Below are positions 1 to 12,599 of a stretch of 64,000 bases of DNA, piece after piece (positions within the stretch are counted from its first letter, which is position 1; each line of letters starts with the position of its first letter). The notes below the pieces were generated by a model. The model was not told the origin of the DNA. It did not search any database and saw only the letters and a list, made by a program, of their open reading frames with translations. This DNA comes from Symbiodinium natans (Eukaryota > Sar > Dinophyceae > Suessiales > Symbiodiniaceae): assembly GCA_905221605.1 (NCBI GenBank), contig CAJNDS010002794.1, positions 204,501-268,500 on the forward strand, given 5' to 3'. A program made the position numbers and the translations under genes.

Positions 1-3000
1 AGATTCCGGCTTTGCAGAAAGATGTTCCCTTTTCATATCTAGTCTTGCGACTAATCACATTAACTACGCTGCCCCCCTTCATGGACTACCCCACAAATTC
101 GCAGAAGTTCGCTGCGCCTACATTTTACCCACCCCCCCTCACAAAAGTGGCCAGACGGGTCTGAGATCGAAGTGAACTTCGGCCTAAGTGTTGGCCCATG
201 TCATGTGAGAAGGTCTTGGTCTGCAGGAACAGCATGACATCGCCCCCGAAGCTTTGGTCCCAACACAAGGCTTATAGGTGTTTCGGGTCAGCATGGAGGG
301 AGTCAACCCGTAGTCCCTGAAAAAGTCCACTGATCGAACGAACCATTTGTGGGCAAACCGAAGGAAGGCAATGGCAGGCAACGCTTAGACCGGCAAGGGA
401 GACTATATCACAACGTTTGAACCCCCGTCCCTTCATCCCTTAGGGCCCCCGGCCTGCTAACTTCGTCTGCGCCCTGACCTCGCGCGCGCCCCGCGCGCCG
501 CGCGCGCCGCACAGGCATCTTGTCTCCATGGCTTAGTCTTCCAGCTAATCACTGGGCCCTTCGCAACGATTCGGGGTCGCGGAAGTCGCAGAAGTTCGTG
601 GTACCCACTTCTGCCCGGAGCTCGTGGAATGGGACCGCCAAGTCCATAAAGCGCTGCCATTCTGTCTCAGCGCCACCCGAAGATCAAGGACACAAACTGC
701 TAGCTCATCCTTGCTTTTGCAAGCACCTGGCCACCCATGCCTTATTCCATGACGTCTGGTTCGAAGTTACAAGGAGTGGTGGTGTGGGGCTCGACGAAAA
801 GCGCATTGTGTATGCCCTCGGAAGCAGAGCACGGGCTATTGAATCCGATTTCAGCTGGTCGTTCATCATGGCTGCCTTGATGACTCGACACTGACTGTGG
901 ATGCTTACGTCAGAACCTAGAGGATCAAGGAAGCTGAGAGACAGAGGCAAATTTTAGTTGCACATGCACAGCACCATGCTGCACTTGCTGCACTTGCCGG
1001 TACTTGCACTCTCCTCACTCCGCCGTGGACTTGCATCAAAGTTGGGCGTAAGACGGGGGCTGTTGAAAAGGCCCTAGTTAAACAGGACGGACTGGCTTCA
1101 AAGGGGAAGCTGGCCATTTTGGGGTCAGCTATTTGAACAACTACCAAGAATCTCACGAAAGTGAGCTCCATTGGAGCTCTCGCGACAGTCCTTGTTTACA
1201 AAGACTCTCGTAGCATTCCCCGGACGATAAAGAGCTACAGACCTACAAGGCTTGCGCAGCGGGTGTGGATGGGCCGATACATCGAATCAAACTGGGAAGT
1301 GGTGCGATGCGTCACTTCCATGTGCTCCCTTACCGCATGTGTGCCCATCGCTTTCGTCCTTTGTCCAGGGGCTTCCTGAAGTAAAGCCCGACATGTGACG
1401 GGGTTCATCCAGAGAGGGCGCTTCTTTCCTCTTCTTATTTTCCTATGGAAAAAGCCAAAGAAGTCCCAAAACCGTTTGAAATGCCCCGACACTCAGAGCC
1501 TCCTTTGCCGGGGATCAAGGGTGATGGAGGCTCAAATAGGGCTCCAAGAGGCTCAGCTTCAGCCGTTAGCCATTGGTCTTCGGAGGGTCTCGGTTGGTGC
1601 TCATAGGGGCACATTTGGCACTCGCAGCCCAAGCAGCTCCTCGGACGTGGCGTGATCCGTCATAGCTGCCATAGCTTACACCTCTGTTCAGGAACCAACA
1701 TGATGGGCATGCTGCATGTTGATTGCCATGAGTCGAACGTTTGCGACATACATGAGTTCCTCCAACTGCATGATCAAGAGCTGAGCCCATCAATTAACTT
1801 CCCGCCTCTCCTTTTGCGCGGATGCCGGTCACCGCCAAAAGCATGTGACGTCGCAGTATCCTTCCACGAATGACGAGCGAGAATCACAATGAAGCCCCTA
1901 TGGCCATATCGCACCACTGCAACAGCGACCCACGGCGCTCTTTTTCATGCAGTACCACTTTGAATTACTTCTCCCCCTCTCCCTCTCTCGCTCAGCAAAG
2001 GACGGAGCGGGGACGCGGAGCTTCCCGGCAATCAGGGCTGTTTTGGGTTCTCGGGGGGGTGCCCAAGGGTTCAGGTTCAGGTTTAGATGATGGAGCCTTC
2101 AGAGCCCTAAGTTAAGCAACAGACATGGGTACTTCCCTACATGGGGAGCACCTGAGACCCCATGTAATGTAATCCTTATCATGGGAGGGAGCCTTCAGGA
2201 AGAGAGCCACCAGCCCCCCTAATTCTCGGACACCCGCACATCGGAACGAAGCCTCCGCCTCCGCAACGACCACGCCTTGCCCAGTTTTTTCCTGGGAAGG
2301 CTGATAGGGTTCTGAGGGATGCGGGGTTTAGGGCCTTTAGGGTTTCTGCTTACTCTCAATGTATTTGGGGGCTCGGGAGCCCGAACTGTGAATGGAGGAA
2401 GGCAGGCATCCGGGTGCTCTGCCAATATCCATCTCCATTTATGGGGTTTGGCTGGTTGGCCATGAGACTCAGGTTAAATTCCGGTTAACTGGCTAGTGGG
2501 ACCCTCGACGCATGGATTTTTGCCCTTCGCCTTGGCATCCTGACGTTGGCCAGGTTGCCTGGCCATGTGAGACGCCGGAGTGGCGGAGTTGCGTAGCTAT
2601 GACAGCCTCCAGAAACGTCAGGCATTGGCAGCTCCATTTTCCAACCCCCTAGTCCTAACATGTTGGGGATGAAGCAGGTCTTCATGAACCTGACAAAACC
2701 ACCCTAAGCCCAGAGCCCTGGACCCGTTCGCCCTGTTCGCCAGGAAGCCAGATGCTTTGGGCCCGAAAGCCAAAGCAAACAACCTAAGACCCTGTAAAGC
2801 CCAGAGCCCTCCATAGTTACTGGAACAGAGCATTCGCTATCAATCCCACAATTCAAGGGACTGAAGGAGGGACCCTTACAAGGGACCCAAGGGGTAATGC
2901 AAGGGCGACTTACGCCATGGGAGCGTCGTGTTCGGCTGGGGGCCCGCCGTGCTGGGGCCAGAGTGAGCCTCTGAGAAATTTCTTGCAAACTTCAGGCCAT

Positions 3001-4460
3001 GAGCAGAGGGAAAGGATGCGCTCTGTGCAGAACTCGAAGAGCCTCGCTGGCCTTCTTGCAGAAGTTCGCGGTGACTACGTTTGGGCCACGCTCTTCGCAA
3101 AAGTGGCAGCCTTTCCCCCCACAGGTACCGCCCCTTGATTTGCCCGAATGCCCATGGCGCGCCACTTTCTTCCGTGTCTTGCCGTTTTCGTGCTTTCTGA
3201 CCGTTGAGCGGCTGAAACACGGGGCAGTCCAACGCGGTGGTGCTTTCCACCTCAGCTGCAACTCTGCAGGCTAAGCCATCATTAACATGCAGCACGCTTT
3301 GGGTTTCTGCATTGCGCGCGTGACCACACCAAGCAGAAATGGTGTCCTGACTTCGTGATTCGGCGTATCGGGGCGAGCCGACGGCGATCATGCCTGGTCT
3401 GCCATGAACTTGTCTGCCACCTCTCCTAGAAGCGGCAAAGTCGCCACGACATGTCTACAAGATCGTTTGCCTGGTACACAAGAGAACAAAGGAGGATGCC
3501 TGCTCGGAAGCCCACACACGCTCTCGGAAACATTGTCTGGGGCACAAAAGTTATAGGGTTCTCAAGGGAGGGGGTTCAGGGTATGTAACCCAAGGTTCCC
3601 GAATACATCCTGCAGAGGTGGCAGCCTAGCTGGTTGGGCTTTGTGAGCAGGGAGTATCACTTCCCATGCTGTTTCCTGGATGTCTGAATTCGACATTCTC
3701 CAATGAGATGAGGTTGCAACCTGGGCACATCCCGGCCCTTTGAAGTCATGCGGCATCAAATATGTTCCAGTTGTTGAGGTATGTCCCGCCGCGCATTCGC
3801 TGCAACACGCTCGACCTCTGCACACTGCAGCCGACAGTCCACGTGCGGACTCTGCCCGAGCCATCTGCCTTTAATGTCATGCTGATGACACTGCAAGGTA
3901 GGGCACGTATAGGCCACATACAGGGCGCCTAAAGGCACCTCAGCAGCTGACATGATAGATCTCCCTTTTGGAGAAAGCCATATGAGCGGTTTTTGCCACA
4001 GCTGCTGAGCTTCGGGGCCGCATTGCGCGGGCATGCCGAGCTCGCCAGTTTGCTTGCCTTGGTGGACAATGACTGTGCTTGAGCATGCGGGAATTTCGGG
4101 CATTTTCCTCAGATCATTTCAGTGCTCGCGCTGTACCACTTACCCGAACTTGCCTTCCTTCCCCTCTAAAGTGTTAGGAGTGCCGCTACCGCAACACTGC
4201 ATTGAAATTCCACGTAGCAGCAGCGTTTGTGGTCTTTTGAAGACTCGGGATGCTATGTGGCTACCCGAGCCCTGCGCCCTGGCTGAATGCATCGAACTCG
4301 ACATGTCACTTATAGCTTCCAGAGGCAACGCTAGGTGGGCACGTGAGCTAAAAGACCTAACACCTACCCCTCCCCTTCTTAAGGAAGTGTGCGCCGAGAC
4401 TAGCGTTGATAATGGGAAGTTCACGATTGCCCGAGAATTTACACCATATCAAATGATGCT
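1..4460. other. No supported gene; degenerate repeats
   Basis: Both strands are broken into short open frames and no frame shows a sustained protein-like composition. Short phrases recur around 100-180, 590-620, 3050-3120 and again near 8870 (variants of a 'gcagaagttcgcggtg ... tttgggcca' theme followed by 'caaaagtggc'), so part of this stretch is probably an old dispersed repeat. I see nothing else that can be named. Confidence 0.5.
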
Positions 4461-4883
4461 TTGTTCATGAACTCACATCGCAGCTCTGTCCGACCAGCAT
4501 GCCACTTCCGTACTCCTGCCGTCATTGCCCCGTTCAGCAAAGCCCTGGCACCAGAAGAGTCGACCAGCTGCAGTTTCATTCAATATTTCGGCTTGTTGCG
4601 CTCACACTTAACTTTCTGCATGTGCCTGGCCCGCACCGTTCTTGTGGTGGTTCCACATCCGCACAATCAGATATCACTTCTTAACAGGACTGAGACCTTG
4701 GACCTAGAGGGTTTGGAGTGGCGGCAGGAGATCCTTTGGAGTAGTTGCGTCTCTCAGTGGTCCGAGTGCAAACAAAGGCGGCGGAGAGTTTTGGCGCACT
4801 GCGAGCGTGTCGTTGAGATGTCGGCACCAACGCTTGTTGTCACTGCAATCTGGCTTCTTACTCTTGTCACTCTTGGCATCTAA
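4461..4883 (+). CDS. Candidate exon, unknown, C-terminal membrane helix
   Basis: An open frame of about 140 codons without a convincing start. Its last third reads as plausible protein: an acidic stretch, then basic residues (KQRRRRV), then a hydrophobic C-terminal helix (APTLVVTAIWLLTLVTLGI) ending at the stop. That layout would suit a tail-anchored membrane protein. I do not recognise a family. The first half is cysteine- and serine-rich and could be chance. It may be the last exon of a longer gene, or not coding at all. Confidence 0.25.
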   Translation: MFMNSHRSSVRPACHFRTPAVIAPFSKALAPEESTSCSFIQYFGLLRSHLTFCMCLARTVLVVVPHPHNQISLLNRTETLDLEGLEWRQEILWSSCVSQWSECKQRRRRVLAHCERVVEMSAPTLVVTAIWLLTLVTLGI

Positions 4884-6340
4884 CCAACAGGATCGGATGA
4901 TGCCCATCCAGCCCAGCCCGGCACAAGCAAAACCATGGCTGTACATGCGACTGGCAGACGGAATTCAACGAGGCTGAACGCCCTACACCAAGAGAACAAC
5001 GTTGAAGCAGCAAAACCTAAGGTGCTCGCGGTCAAGGGGTTGCCGTGCGCCGATTGTTTCCCGCTTGCAAAAGGAGACACGTTCACTGTGCAGCCTCGGC
5101 ACAAGTTCGGTTGAGAGGAGGATTGCTACGTTGCCACCTGTAAAGAAACCATGGCTCGTTAGCCCTCAGGAGGTCGGAGACAGGGTTCTGCCTGTCTCAT
5201 CCATTCGCCCTATTCCTGGAAACCCAGTAGTGCTCAGCGTGTGTGGGCAAGGAGGCCAAGTGTACCCAAGCGTTGGACCACCACACGGCGAACGTTGTCA
5301 TCTTTTGGCCCACAGTGCGGGATGCATGTCATTGAGGTTTGACAGACCGACTGTTCACTTGTCACGAAAGCTCCCCCGTGGAGAGCTGTCGTTCAGTACC
5401 CCGTCAGAGGCATGGGGGGTGTGGGGGGGGGGGTGGGGTCTGGTCAAAAATCGCGGCTCCGGCTCGCTATCCCCCTAGGAGGCGGGTTTCCAGGCCGTTG
5501 CCCGCGAGGCCTTTTTGGGGGCATTTTGCCTTTCTGAGGAGAAACGGGACCGGGCTGATGCTGCTCGCCGGGCAGCGGCACTGTTGGGGGTCGCGCATCT
5601 GCTTGTTCTGAACGCATCACGGAGCTTTCGTTTCAGCCCGTGGCTATCAAGTAAAGCTGGGGACGGATATTTGAATGACGGGCATTGCCAGTGTGGGCAT
5701 GTGGCGAGGTGTGTCGTTCCGGGCTGTCGGGGTTGGCACCAGTAGTTGTGCTAGAAGCTGCCGCGCTATAGAGAGCTGTTGCGCTAAGGGGCTTTTTTCT
5801 GAAACATCTAGGCCGCTACAGGGCCGCTACAGAGCAAGATGACGAGAGCGAAAAGATTGCAGAGGCACCAACTGCACACGTCTTAAAGTATCGCCGCCGC
5901 ATGCATGGTCCGCCCGTGTAGCGCGCCCCTTGTGTTGGAGTTTGTCCTGTTTGTCCTCAAGCCGCTGAAGTAAGTAGGGAACTCGAACCGTCTCGATTGC
6001 AGGGCGCCCTCAGAGGTGCTTTTGATGCCCTTGAAAAAGCCTTGAAAGTGTAGTCGGACGACTGGGGCACATGCTACACCGCGTCACAGCACAACCGCGG
6101 CGGTTTGAGGGGATTTTGAGGGGGATATCCGGATACCGATCCCGTCTCCCAACTTCCTTGGAAAAGCCACAGCTACAGCAGCGGTTGGGCTGAACCACTG
6201 CTCACATCGCATCTACAACGTTACAAGAACGAGCATGGCTCTGCCTCTTCGAGGCAGAGCCATGGCGCAACTCATTGGGACACTTTGGACATGGGTTCTT
6301 CTGTGCTTGAGAACCGCATGAGCCCACCTGCTGATGCCAA
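4884..6340. other. No supported gene
   Basis: Several overlapping short frames occur, none clearly coding. The stretch 5500-5740 has one frame with an alanine/arginine-rich, helix-like composition (SEEKRDRADAARRAAALL), which might be a fragment of an exon. There is a G-rich tract at about 5416-5440. Nothing else is visible. Confidence 0.4.
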
Positions 6341-6889
6341 AAACCATTGCGACCATCGGTGAGTACTCGCCTGCTGCTGTTGTGTGATCCTTTGTGGTGC
6401 TTCGTTTCATGCCTTCGCGTGCGCACCGAAATCAATGATGAGAACGAAGGTTGTTTCAGTCCTGCTCTGCAGCGCATGCCCTGCCACAAAACAACGATCC
6501 TCGCAGCCTGCAGGCTCTTTCCAGATGTACAAGTCGCTGCGTCATGTCAGCCCGCTTCCACTCCTACTGCTTTCTTCCACCCCAACAGCTCCTGCCGCAG
6601 TTCCAGATCTGCGAACCATCGCTGTCCTCAGGACTTTGTCTCAGACTGGCCACTCTTGCCTTTGATCAGAGGGTGCCATGTGTTTTATGCAGAATTCCAC
6701 TGCCATTGGCAAAATGCCGGGCGTGTTGAACTTCTGTTGAGCTGTGAAGCGAAGCTTGGGCCAGGCCGACCAGGCACGAGGTTGGTGTCAGTTCGGGGCC
6801 AGACGTGGAGCAGCTGTTTGAGGTTGACCCTGCCTGCCCAAGCTGTACAGCCCACTTTCCCTTCGCCTTACCTAGTCCCGTCGTATGAC

Positions 6890-7180
6890 TTCAAGGTACC
6901 CCGCGTGCCTTCAAATAACCCTTCACAAGAGCGGGGGAACACTAGTTTGCCAGGACAGCTCTTTGAGGTTCACGGATGTTTGTGGAACCCCTCCCACCTT
7001 CCAAAGGGATTGTGCAATCCCCTTCCTTGGCAGAGCCCCTTTAGCCCCCTTTTCCCTTCTTGCAACTTTCCGCGGGCTTTCACACAATCCTTCGCAAGAA
7101 CTGGGGGGGGGGGCACCAGTTTGCCAGGATTGAGGTTGACGGGGGCTTGTGGAACCCCTCCCACCTTCGCACAGCTTTGC
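6890..7180 (+). repeat. Two-copy imperfect tandem repeat
   Basis: A segment of roughly 170-190 bp is present twice: about 6905-7020 and 7083-7180. Both copies share the order 'caatccttc(g)caagaac/gcgggg', 'agtttgccagga', 'gaggtt..cgg', 'tgtggaacccctcccacctt'. The second copy carries a G run of ten. A 286-codon open frame running 6347-7207 passes straight through both copies and ends in this low-value sequence, so I do not treat that frame as a gene. Confidence 0.6.
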
Positions 7181-7199
7181 CATCGTGCCATCCCTTTTC

Positions 7200-8290
7200 C
7201 ATTTTAATTCACCTTCTTACCTACTGAGTAGATGGCCTTTAACCAAACCCAAAGATGAACCTTTTGCCCCAGGACTACTCAGTGAGCCTGTTCGTTGGCA
7301 TTTTGCAAGGCACATGTGCTAACTCCGAGGCAAGTTCACTATGAGCCACAGCCCAGCTGAACACACTGAACACGCTGAACACGCTGAACGCGCGACGGCA
7401 AGGTCTCGCGGCCAGGTTTGAACCTTTTGCTTCTTGAACAAGATTCCCCTCTCCTGATATTTGAAGAGGTTGTGAGCAGTGACAACCTTTGTGACGTATC
7501 TAAGAGAACCCTCGTGAGGAAGACGCGCACTTCTCCGGGCTAAGGCGAATGGGGCTAATGGGGCTTGAGCTCTGCAAGTCTTTACGCGACCTCAGCAGCT
7601 CAGTTCATTGCCCATTCGCAAGACATAGATGTACATCTCTGTCTTTGTCTCGGTCCCAGTCAGCCTGGGGGTGCTTTCAGCATGAGGAGTAGAGACAGAT
7701 CTTGAGCACGCTGCACAATCGCGACAGATCCACCCTGAGGCACAGAAGCTGCCTGCCAAACCGAGGCTTGGCATCTCATGTTGAGAGCACCTGCTCAGGT
7801 TCAGGCTGCATGCCACTTGAGGCGAACCTAACGAACCCAACGAACCTAACACGAGCCTAACACGAGCCTAACGAACCTATGCAAGCATCGCAAGCACGCG
7901 CACTGGGCCCGGCAAGACCTTTCTTTAATGTGGAGTCTGCACCTCTAAGAATTGGCCTTGCCTCGAACGATAAAGCAAAAACTCTTCGTAAAGCGTGGCT
8001 GACAGGGTCCATTGTACCGCCCATGCTGACCAAGTGACGCTTGCCCAGACACAGGCAGACGTCTGTCTTTGAGTGCCCTGCATGGTGGTTTAGACGATGT
8101 TTTTTCTCACTGTGTTGGGAAGTTGTGTTGAAGCTGTCTTGCCTTTGCCAGACTTAGAAGTAGCCTGCTGAATCCGCTGTGCATATTACATCAAGCTCCT
8201 ACAACACATTCCTCCGCGGCTGCCAAGATTCCAGCTTTAGTGCCTGCCTGCCTTGCGGAAAGGTGCTCGCTTGACCGTCAGAGGATCTCG
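7200..8290. repeat. Spacer with two short minisatellites
   Basis: No supported gene. At 7355-7392 a 9-bp unit (near 'acacgctga') is repeated four times. At 7818-7880 a 12-bp theme (cgaacctaa / cgagcctaacac) is repeated about five times. The remainder shows nothing I can name. Confidence 0.5.
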
Positions 8291-8292
8291 GA

Positions 8293-8823
8293 TTGCCAGC
8301 AACGCTCTGCAGCTTTGTTGAGGAAGTACTGCACTCTGAAGAGATGCTTTCGATCGCCCACCTTCACCCAGGGTGTGCACGTTGTCAAGGGACTCTTAGC
8401 TTGGACCCCCAAGGTTGTGCCCTAGCCCAGTACGGCTTGCGGCTTCACCGCTACCTTTCCTGGAAGGAACCGAAGGAACTTGTGAGCTATGAATGCCATG
8501 GCAGTGTTCAACTCTACCCACCGCCAAGTCTACACTCAAAAGAGTGCCCTCATGTCAAGCTGATTTCTCCTCATGCTTGCGTTGAGGTCGGGTTTTCAGC
8601 ATGGAACGCCTCCCTTGTTGGAACTGATCCAAGTCTTGCGCTCCTTGCTCCTTTCACTCGATGCCGGCCAGGGCCAGGCCGGCCATCACGGCCATCACGG
8701 CCCTGGCCTTGTCAGGTTCGTCTTGGCCTCTGGGTGTCCCGTCGCCTTCGTCGCGTTTCGTCGCGTTCTCGCGTTTCTCCTGCTCATCCCCCGTCCTGTG
8801 TTTGCCCCGTATATCTAGTCTGA
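8293..8823 (+). CDS. Candidate exon, unknown cysteine-containing protein
   Basis: An open frame of 176 codons. Residues from about 8305 to 8665 read like real protein: an acidic helix (FVEEVLHSEEML), then a CxxC pair (GCARCQG), then a mixed globular stretch containing further Cys/His. After about 8670 the frame becomes arginine/proline/serine-rich and repetitive, which suggests the exon ends near there. The first in-frame ATG is at 8342. I do not recognise a family; the CxxC could be metal-binding, but that is only inference. A second open frame overlaps it, so coding status is uncertain. Confidence 0.35.
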   Translation: MPATLCSFVEEVLHSEEMLSIAHLHPGCARCQGTLSLDPQGCALAQYGLRLHRYLSWKEPKELVSYECHGSVQLYPPPSLHSKECPHVKLISPHACVEVGFSAWNASLVGTDPSLALLAPFTRCRPGPGRPSRPSRPWPCQVRLGLWVSRRLRRVSSRSRVSPAHPPSCVCPVYLV

Positions 8824-11700
8824 AGACTCCTCACTGACTAGCTTTCAGGGGCCACTGCCGAGGCTTGCTTAGAAGCTCGCGGTGGCCATGTTTGGGCCAC
8901 ACATCTCGCAAGAGTGGTCGGGCGGTGCCTGCGGTGCATGCGGTGCCTGGGGCAGGGGCGCTGGGAGCGTGTTGGCTTCACTTCCGGGCTCGAGGACTTG
9001 GCTGCCTTGGAGCGAGCCTGCCCCCAGGTTGTGGGTCCAGGTTCTTCATCTCTCATTCCGTACGCGCAGTCACTATGAACCCGACAGCATGCCGTAACTC
9101 AACTTTGCAGGAGCTGCGCATGAAACGGAGGGTGGCAGGAAACGTTTTCTAAGATGAGTCATCTCCTGAACGTCTCGGCACAAGCCCACACTTGATGGCC
9201 TCAGAGGGCAACTAACTCTCTGAAGAGCGCAATGAGCTGCTCTCTTGGAATAGAACAATCGGTGCTCGGTGTAACTCCTCAACTGCTTCACCCAAGCAGC
9301 TAAGCAGTCGGAGCACCTCGGCACCATTTGACCCTATGAACCCTTGAGGCCTCAACTTTGCGAGAGCTGAGCCATGCAAGGAAGCTCGGAAGCCTGCTTA
9401 CAGTTCTTACGGTCTTTAAACGCCGTTAAATGCCTTTTCAAGAAGTCCAACCCAATCAAACTCCTTAAATTCGCCTTAGCGCATGACACTTGCCAGAGTT
9501 CTCAGAGCATGTGCGCGGATCCTTGCGCTACCGTGGAATTCTTTGAAACGTGGGCAAGTGACACCGCGACTGTTGGACAGAGCCACTTCTTCTTCTTCTT
9601 CTTCGGGAGGGGGAACGTGCCCAGGTGGGCTCAGCAATGCTCTGCAATGCTCTGCAATGCTCTGCAATGCTCTGCAATGCTCTGCAATGCTCACCAATGC
9701 TCATGGCGACGCCCTCGAACAGAACCACGGATAGGTGCGTGGGTGCTAAAGGCCAGCTGTTGCTAGGCCAGAGTGCAGCGAGTGCAGTCCACTTGCCACG
9801 GGCCCAATGTGCCCAGGGTTGCACGGTGATTTCCAGCCTTTCCTGCCTGGCAGGTATCTTGGCGCCATTTGTATCGAACGTGTACACTTGGGACTGTTGG
9901 AGGCACGTGTTTCGCGTTTTAGCACTCTGTAGCTGCGAGGGCGTGCAAAATCGCAAAGACAGCTCCGCGTGTTTCCGATTGCTTGGCAATCCGCGAGCAA
10001 TTCTTTCGTTCGAGGCTACGCCCAGGCTACCTGAACACCCCGCGTCGAACTTGAAGCATGGCTTAACTTAACATTTGCGCGATTTCAGTAAGGGTGCTGC
10101 ATTGCTTCTGAGGAGATTGAAAAGACAACGCTGCAACGCCGTCACAGCCTGCTGTGCTCTGCCCAAAAGAGCAATAACACTGGAAATCAAAAGCCGGCTT
10201 CACTGCAAAGAACAACGGGAGGCTGCAGCTCCAGTGCACACGAGGTGATCTCGGATAAGCATGAGCCTGCAAAGCAGGATGAACACGACATCCCATTGTA
10301 ACTACCATCTGAGGTCCGCACCAGATGCTGTCTCCAACCTGGCAAGTGGATCATTCGTTGGCCTTGAATTTGTGGGGATGATTGGTTGAGTGTCGAATAC
10401 CACCCCCCTCTTGTCTTTATTAGGTCTCTGTCTGTTCCTCCTATGTGACCTATTTCCGTGAGACAGCGGGCACTGTGCCCCTCATGATTACGGCAAACAG
10501 GTGAAGAGACAAAAAGAGGCACGAAAGGGAGAAGTGTGCTTTGGAGACACGTTGGAGACACGTACAGAGCAAGATCTGTGTCCTTGTCGCTCTTCAGTCT
10601 GCCTTTATTCGTAGTTAGATCTCGTGCCGAGCTCAGAAATAGGAGTGGCATTCATGTGAGCAAGCGCCAAAACCCCCAGCCATTCAAGCAAGTAAGGGGT
10701 GGACACGAATGCCCAAAACCCGGTAAAGCGATGGGAACACTTGAAAAGCGACACCCTAAGTTAATGAGCCGTTGGGTGTGCTATAGCCTTGATTTTTTCC
10801 CAAAGCGACACCTGCAGATACCAAAACCCTGTAAAACGATGGGAACACTTGGAAAGCGACACCCTCATGTTGCGTCCATGAGCACCACCAGCCGGTTTTG
10901 GCAATCGCTCATGTTGCTCCAGCTGCGACATCCCATGTATTGTCCGGTCTGACCGTCTCAGAGTGGTGAGCGAGCATCAAAACTGTCATGATACACAAAG
11001 CTCCGTGCTCGCAAATGGTGGCCTTCCCCTTTGCACTATGCTTCGTTGCACCGACTCAAGGGCCAGGGCAGTTTCTGTTTCATGCGCTGCGGCTTCCCCC
11101 ACCAGAGTTTTCAGCCGACTGTGCACCGACAGGTACGGCACTGGAACGATCTTAAAGATTAGGGTTTAAAGGCTTCTAAGTTTAGAGTAGAGGCAAGGTG
11201 TCCCAGGTGCCACCCGTTGTCGTGCACCACTTCACTAGCGAGAGTTCGCCTCAGGAAAACACGGGGTGGTGTGGGTGGGCGGACCGGGCAAGACCGCAAC
11301 AAGGTCTGGCACACGAAAATCCTCCACAACAAGGTCTGGTACCCTTAAGGCTTCGTTTTTGCTTCGCCAGCGTGGGTGTTTGCGTGTGCAACCAGCTCAC
11401 AAGCTGAGTTTAATTGGCTGCACTTGCCATGACCCCTCCAACTCGACAAGCCGCCCGCTGCCTTCAACGAAATGTCGTTGCCAGTGATCACAAGCCACAC
11501 TGTTGCCATGCGAAGGTCAGGCTGTAGATGCACTAGAGCAACAGCCTCGAGCTATGCATGTAGACACCGTGTGTGAACATCGGCCCCTCCGGCTCCTGCA
11601 CCTGCTTTCATCACAAGGAACCGGAGCCGATGATGAGAAGCACCATGACATTCGACAGGCACTAATCATAAGATCCCGGCAGCCAAGCAACTGCCGTCAT
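8824..11700. other. No supported gene; small repeats
   Basis: Only short competing frames. Recognisable pieces are a TTC microsatellite at about 9589-9604, the 10-bp minisatellite at 9631-9700 (listed separately), and a duplicated phrase of about 45 bp ('cgatgggaacacttg(g)aaagcgacaccct') at 10729-10756 and 10839-10864. Confidence 0.45.
9631..9700 (+). repeat. Exact 10-bp minisatellite
   Basis: Seven units of ten bases follow one another with no slippage. Five are the perfect unit TCTGCAATGC, and the first and last differ by one or two bases. Because 10 is not a multiple of 3, all three frames stay open through the array on both strands, which creates spurious Ser/Ala/Cys-Asn-Ala reading frames. 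Confidence 0.95.
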
Positions 11701-11709
11701 GGTTGAATC

Positions 11710-12405
11710 ATGATGGGAATCAGGATCGTCAAAAACTGCCATTTTAGATGCCCGAGCCGGAGCGCGACTGTCGCGACACGCGCTGAATACCGGCCCGCTT
11801 CGATAGCTTTGCAAGTCAAGCACAGAGGGCCACCCAGTCTGCCCCAGCGGTCCTTCACTGCGAGAGGAGCAGGTCAAGTACAGAGGGCCACCCAATCTGC
11901 CCCAGCCGTGGTCCTTCACTGCGAGAGGAGCTATCCCTGCGGCGCCTGCGCTGCTGCTCTCAACCCTTTCCTGCATCATAGAGTCATAGAGTTCATGAGT
12001 TGTCATACAGTCGAGTATTGGGGCTTTCCTCCCTTTCGCTGCTTGATAGGGCCATTGCACGTTCCGAAGGGGTGGCAGCTAGCAGCCGCATCCTGTGGGC
12101 TTCGCACGGATCCCCTAGAAGGCCTGCGCCTTCACAGAAGCACATCACGGTTGATTCCAAGGCGAGATGATTCTGATCGCAAGGCTTGTCATACCAGCCG
12201 ACGCTTGACCAAGATCAAGGGGCATGCAAAGTGCTTGGCGCAATGTGCACACCAGGGAAGAACCGCACTGATCATGAATCATTCTCAGCCTTCGGAACGA
12301 TGTTTGCTGCCTTTTGTTAAGAAGCCCGGAGCGGATCAGAAAGCATTGCGGCCAGTGACAACTTCTGCATGTTTCTGCATCCCCAAAAGCTTTCGCACTG
12401 ACTAA
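11710..12405 (+). other. Long open frame with 58-61 bp internal duplication, coding doubtful
   Basis: A 231-codon open frame with an ATG start. It holds a direct duplication of about 58-61 bp: 11815-11872 and 11873-11933, both beginning 'gtcaag.acagagggccaccca'. Its 3' third (12105-12200) is a diverged copy of the satellite described at 12600-15210 ('aggcctgcgccttcacagaagcacatc ... ccaaggcgagat'). Since the frame is built partly from satellite and duplicated DNA, I regard it as open by chance. Confidence 0.35.
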
Positions 12406-12599
12406 GCGGTGTCGAAGGGCAAAGTACGCTAGAGGGTGCTGCAGCGCACTTTAGGCAGTTGTTCCAGGCAACGTTGCCGCAGAGGCCCAGGCGCTTCGAA
12501 TTCTTTCAGGCTGATTCAGGATACTTTGGAGCATGCTCAGTTTAAAAAGTGTGGACGCTCGCAATTCTGCCCTCGGTGCCGACACAATGTGGTTGGCTG

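Noticed and set aside
6347-7207. 286-codon plus-strand frame
   Set aside because: It runs through a two-copy repeat, has no family-like motif and competes with other open frames of similar quality.
10187-10651. 154-codon minus-strand frame
   Set aside because: No sustained coding composition, and overlapping plus-strand frames are equally plausible.
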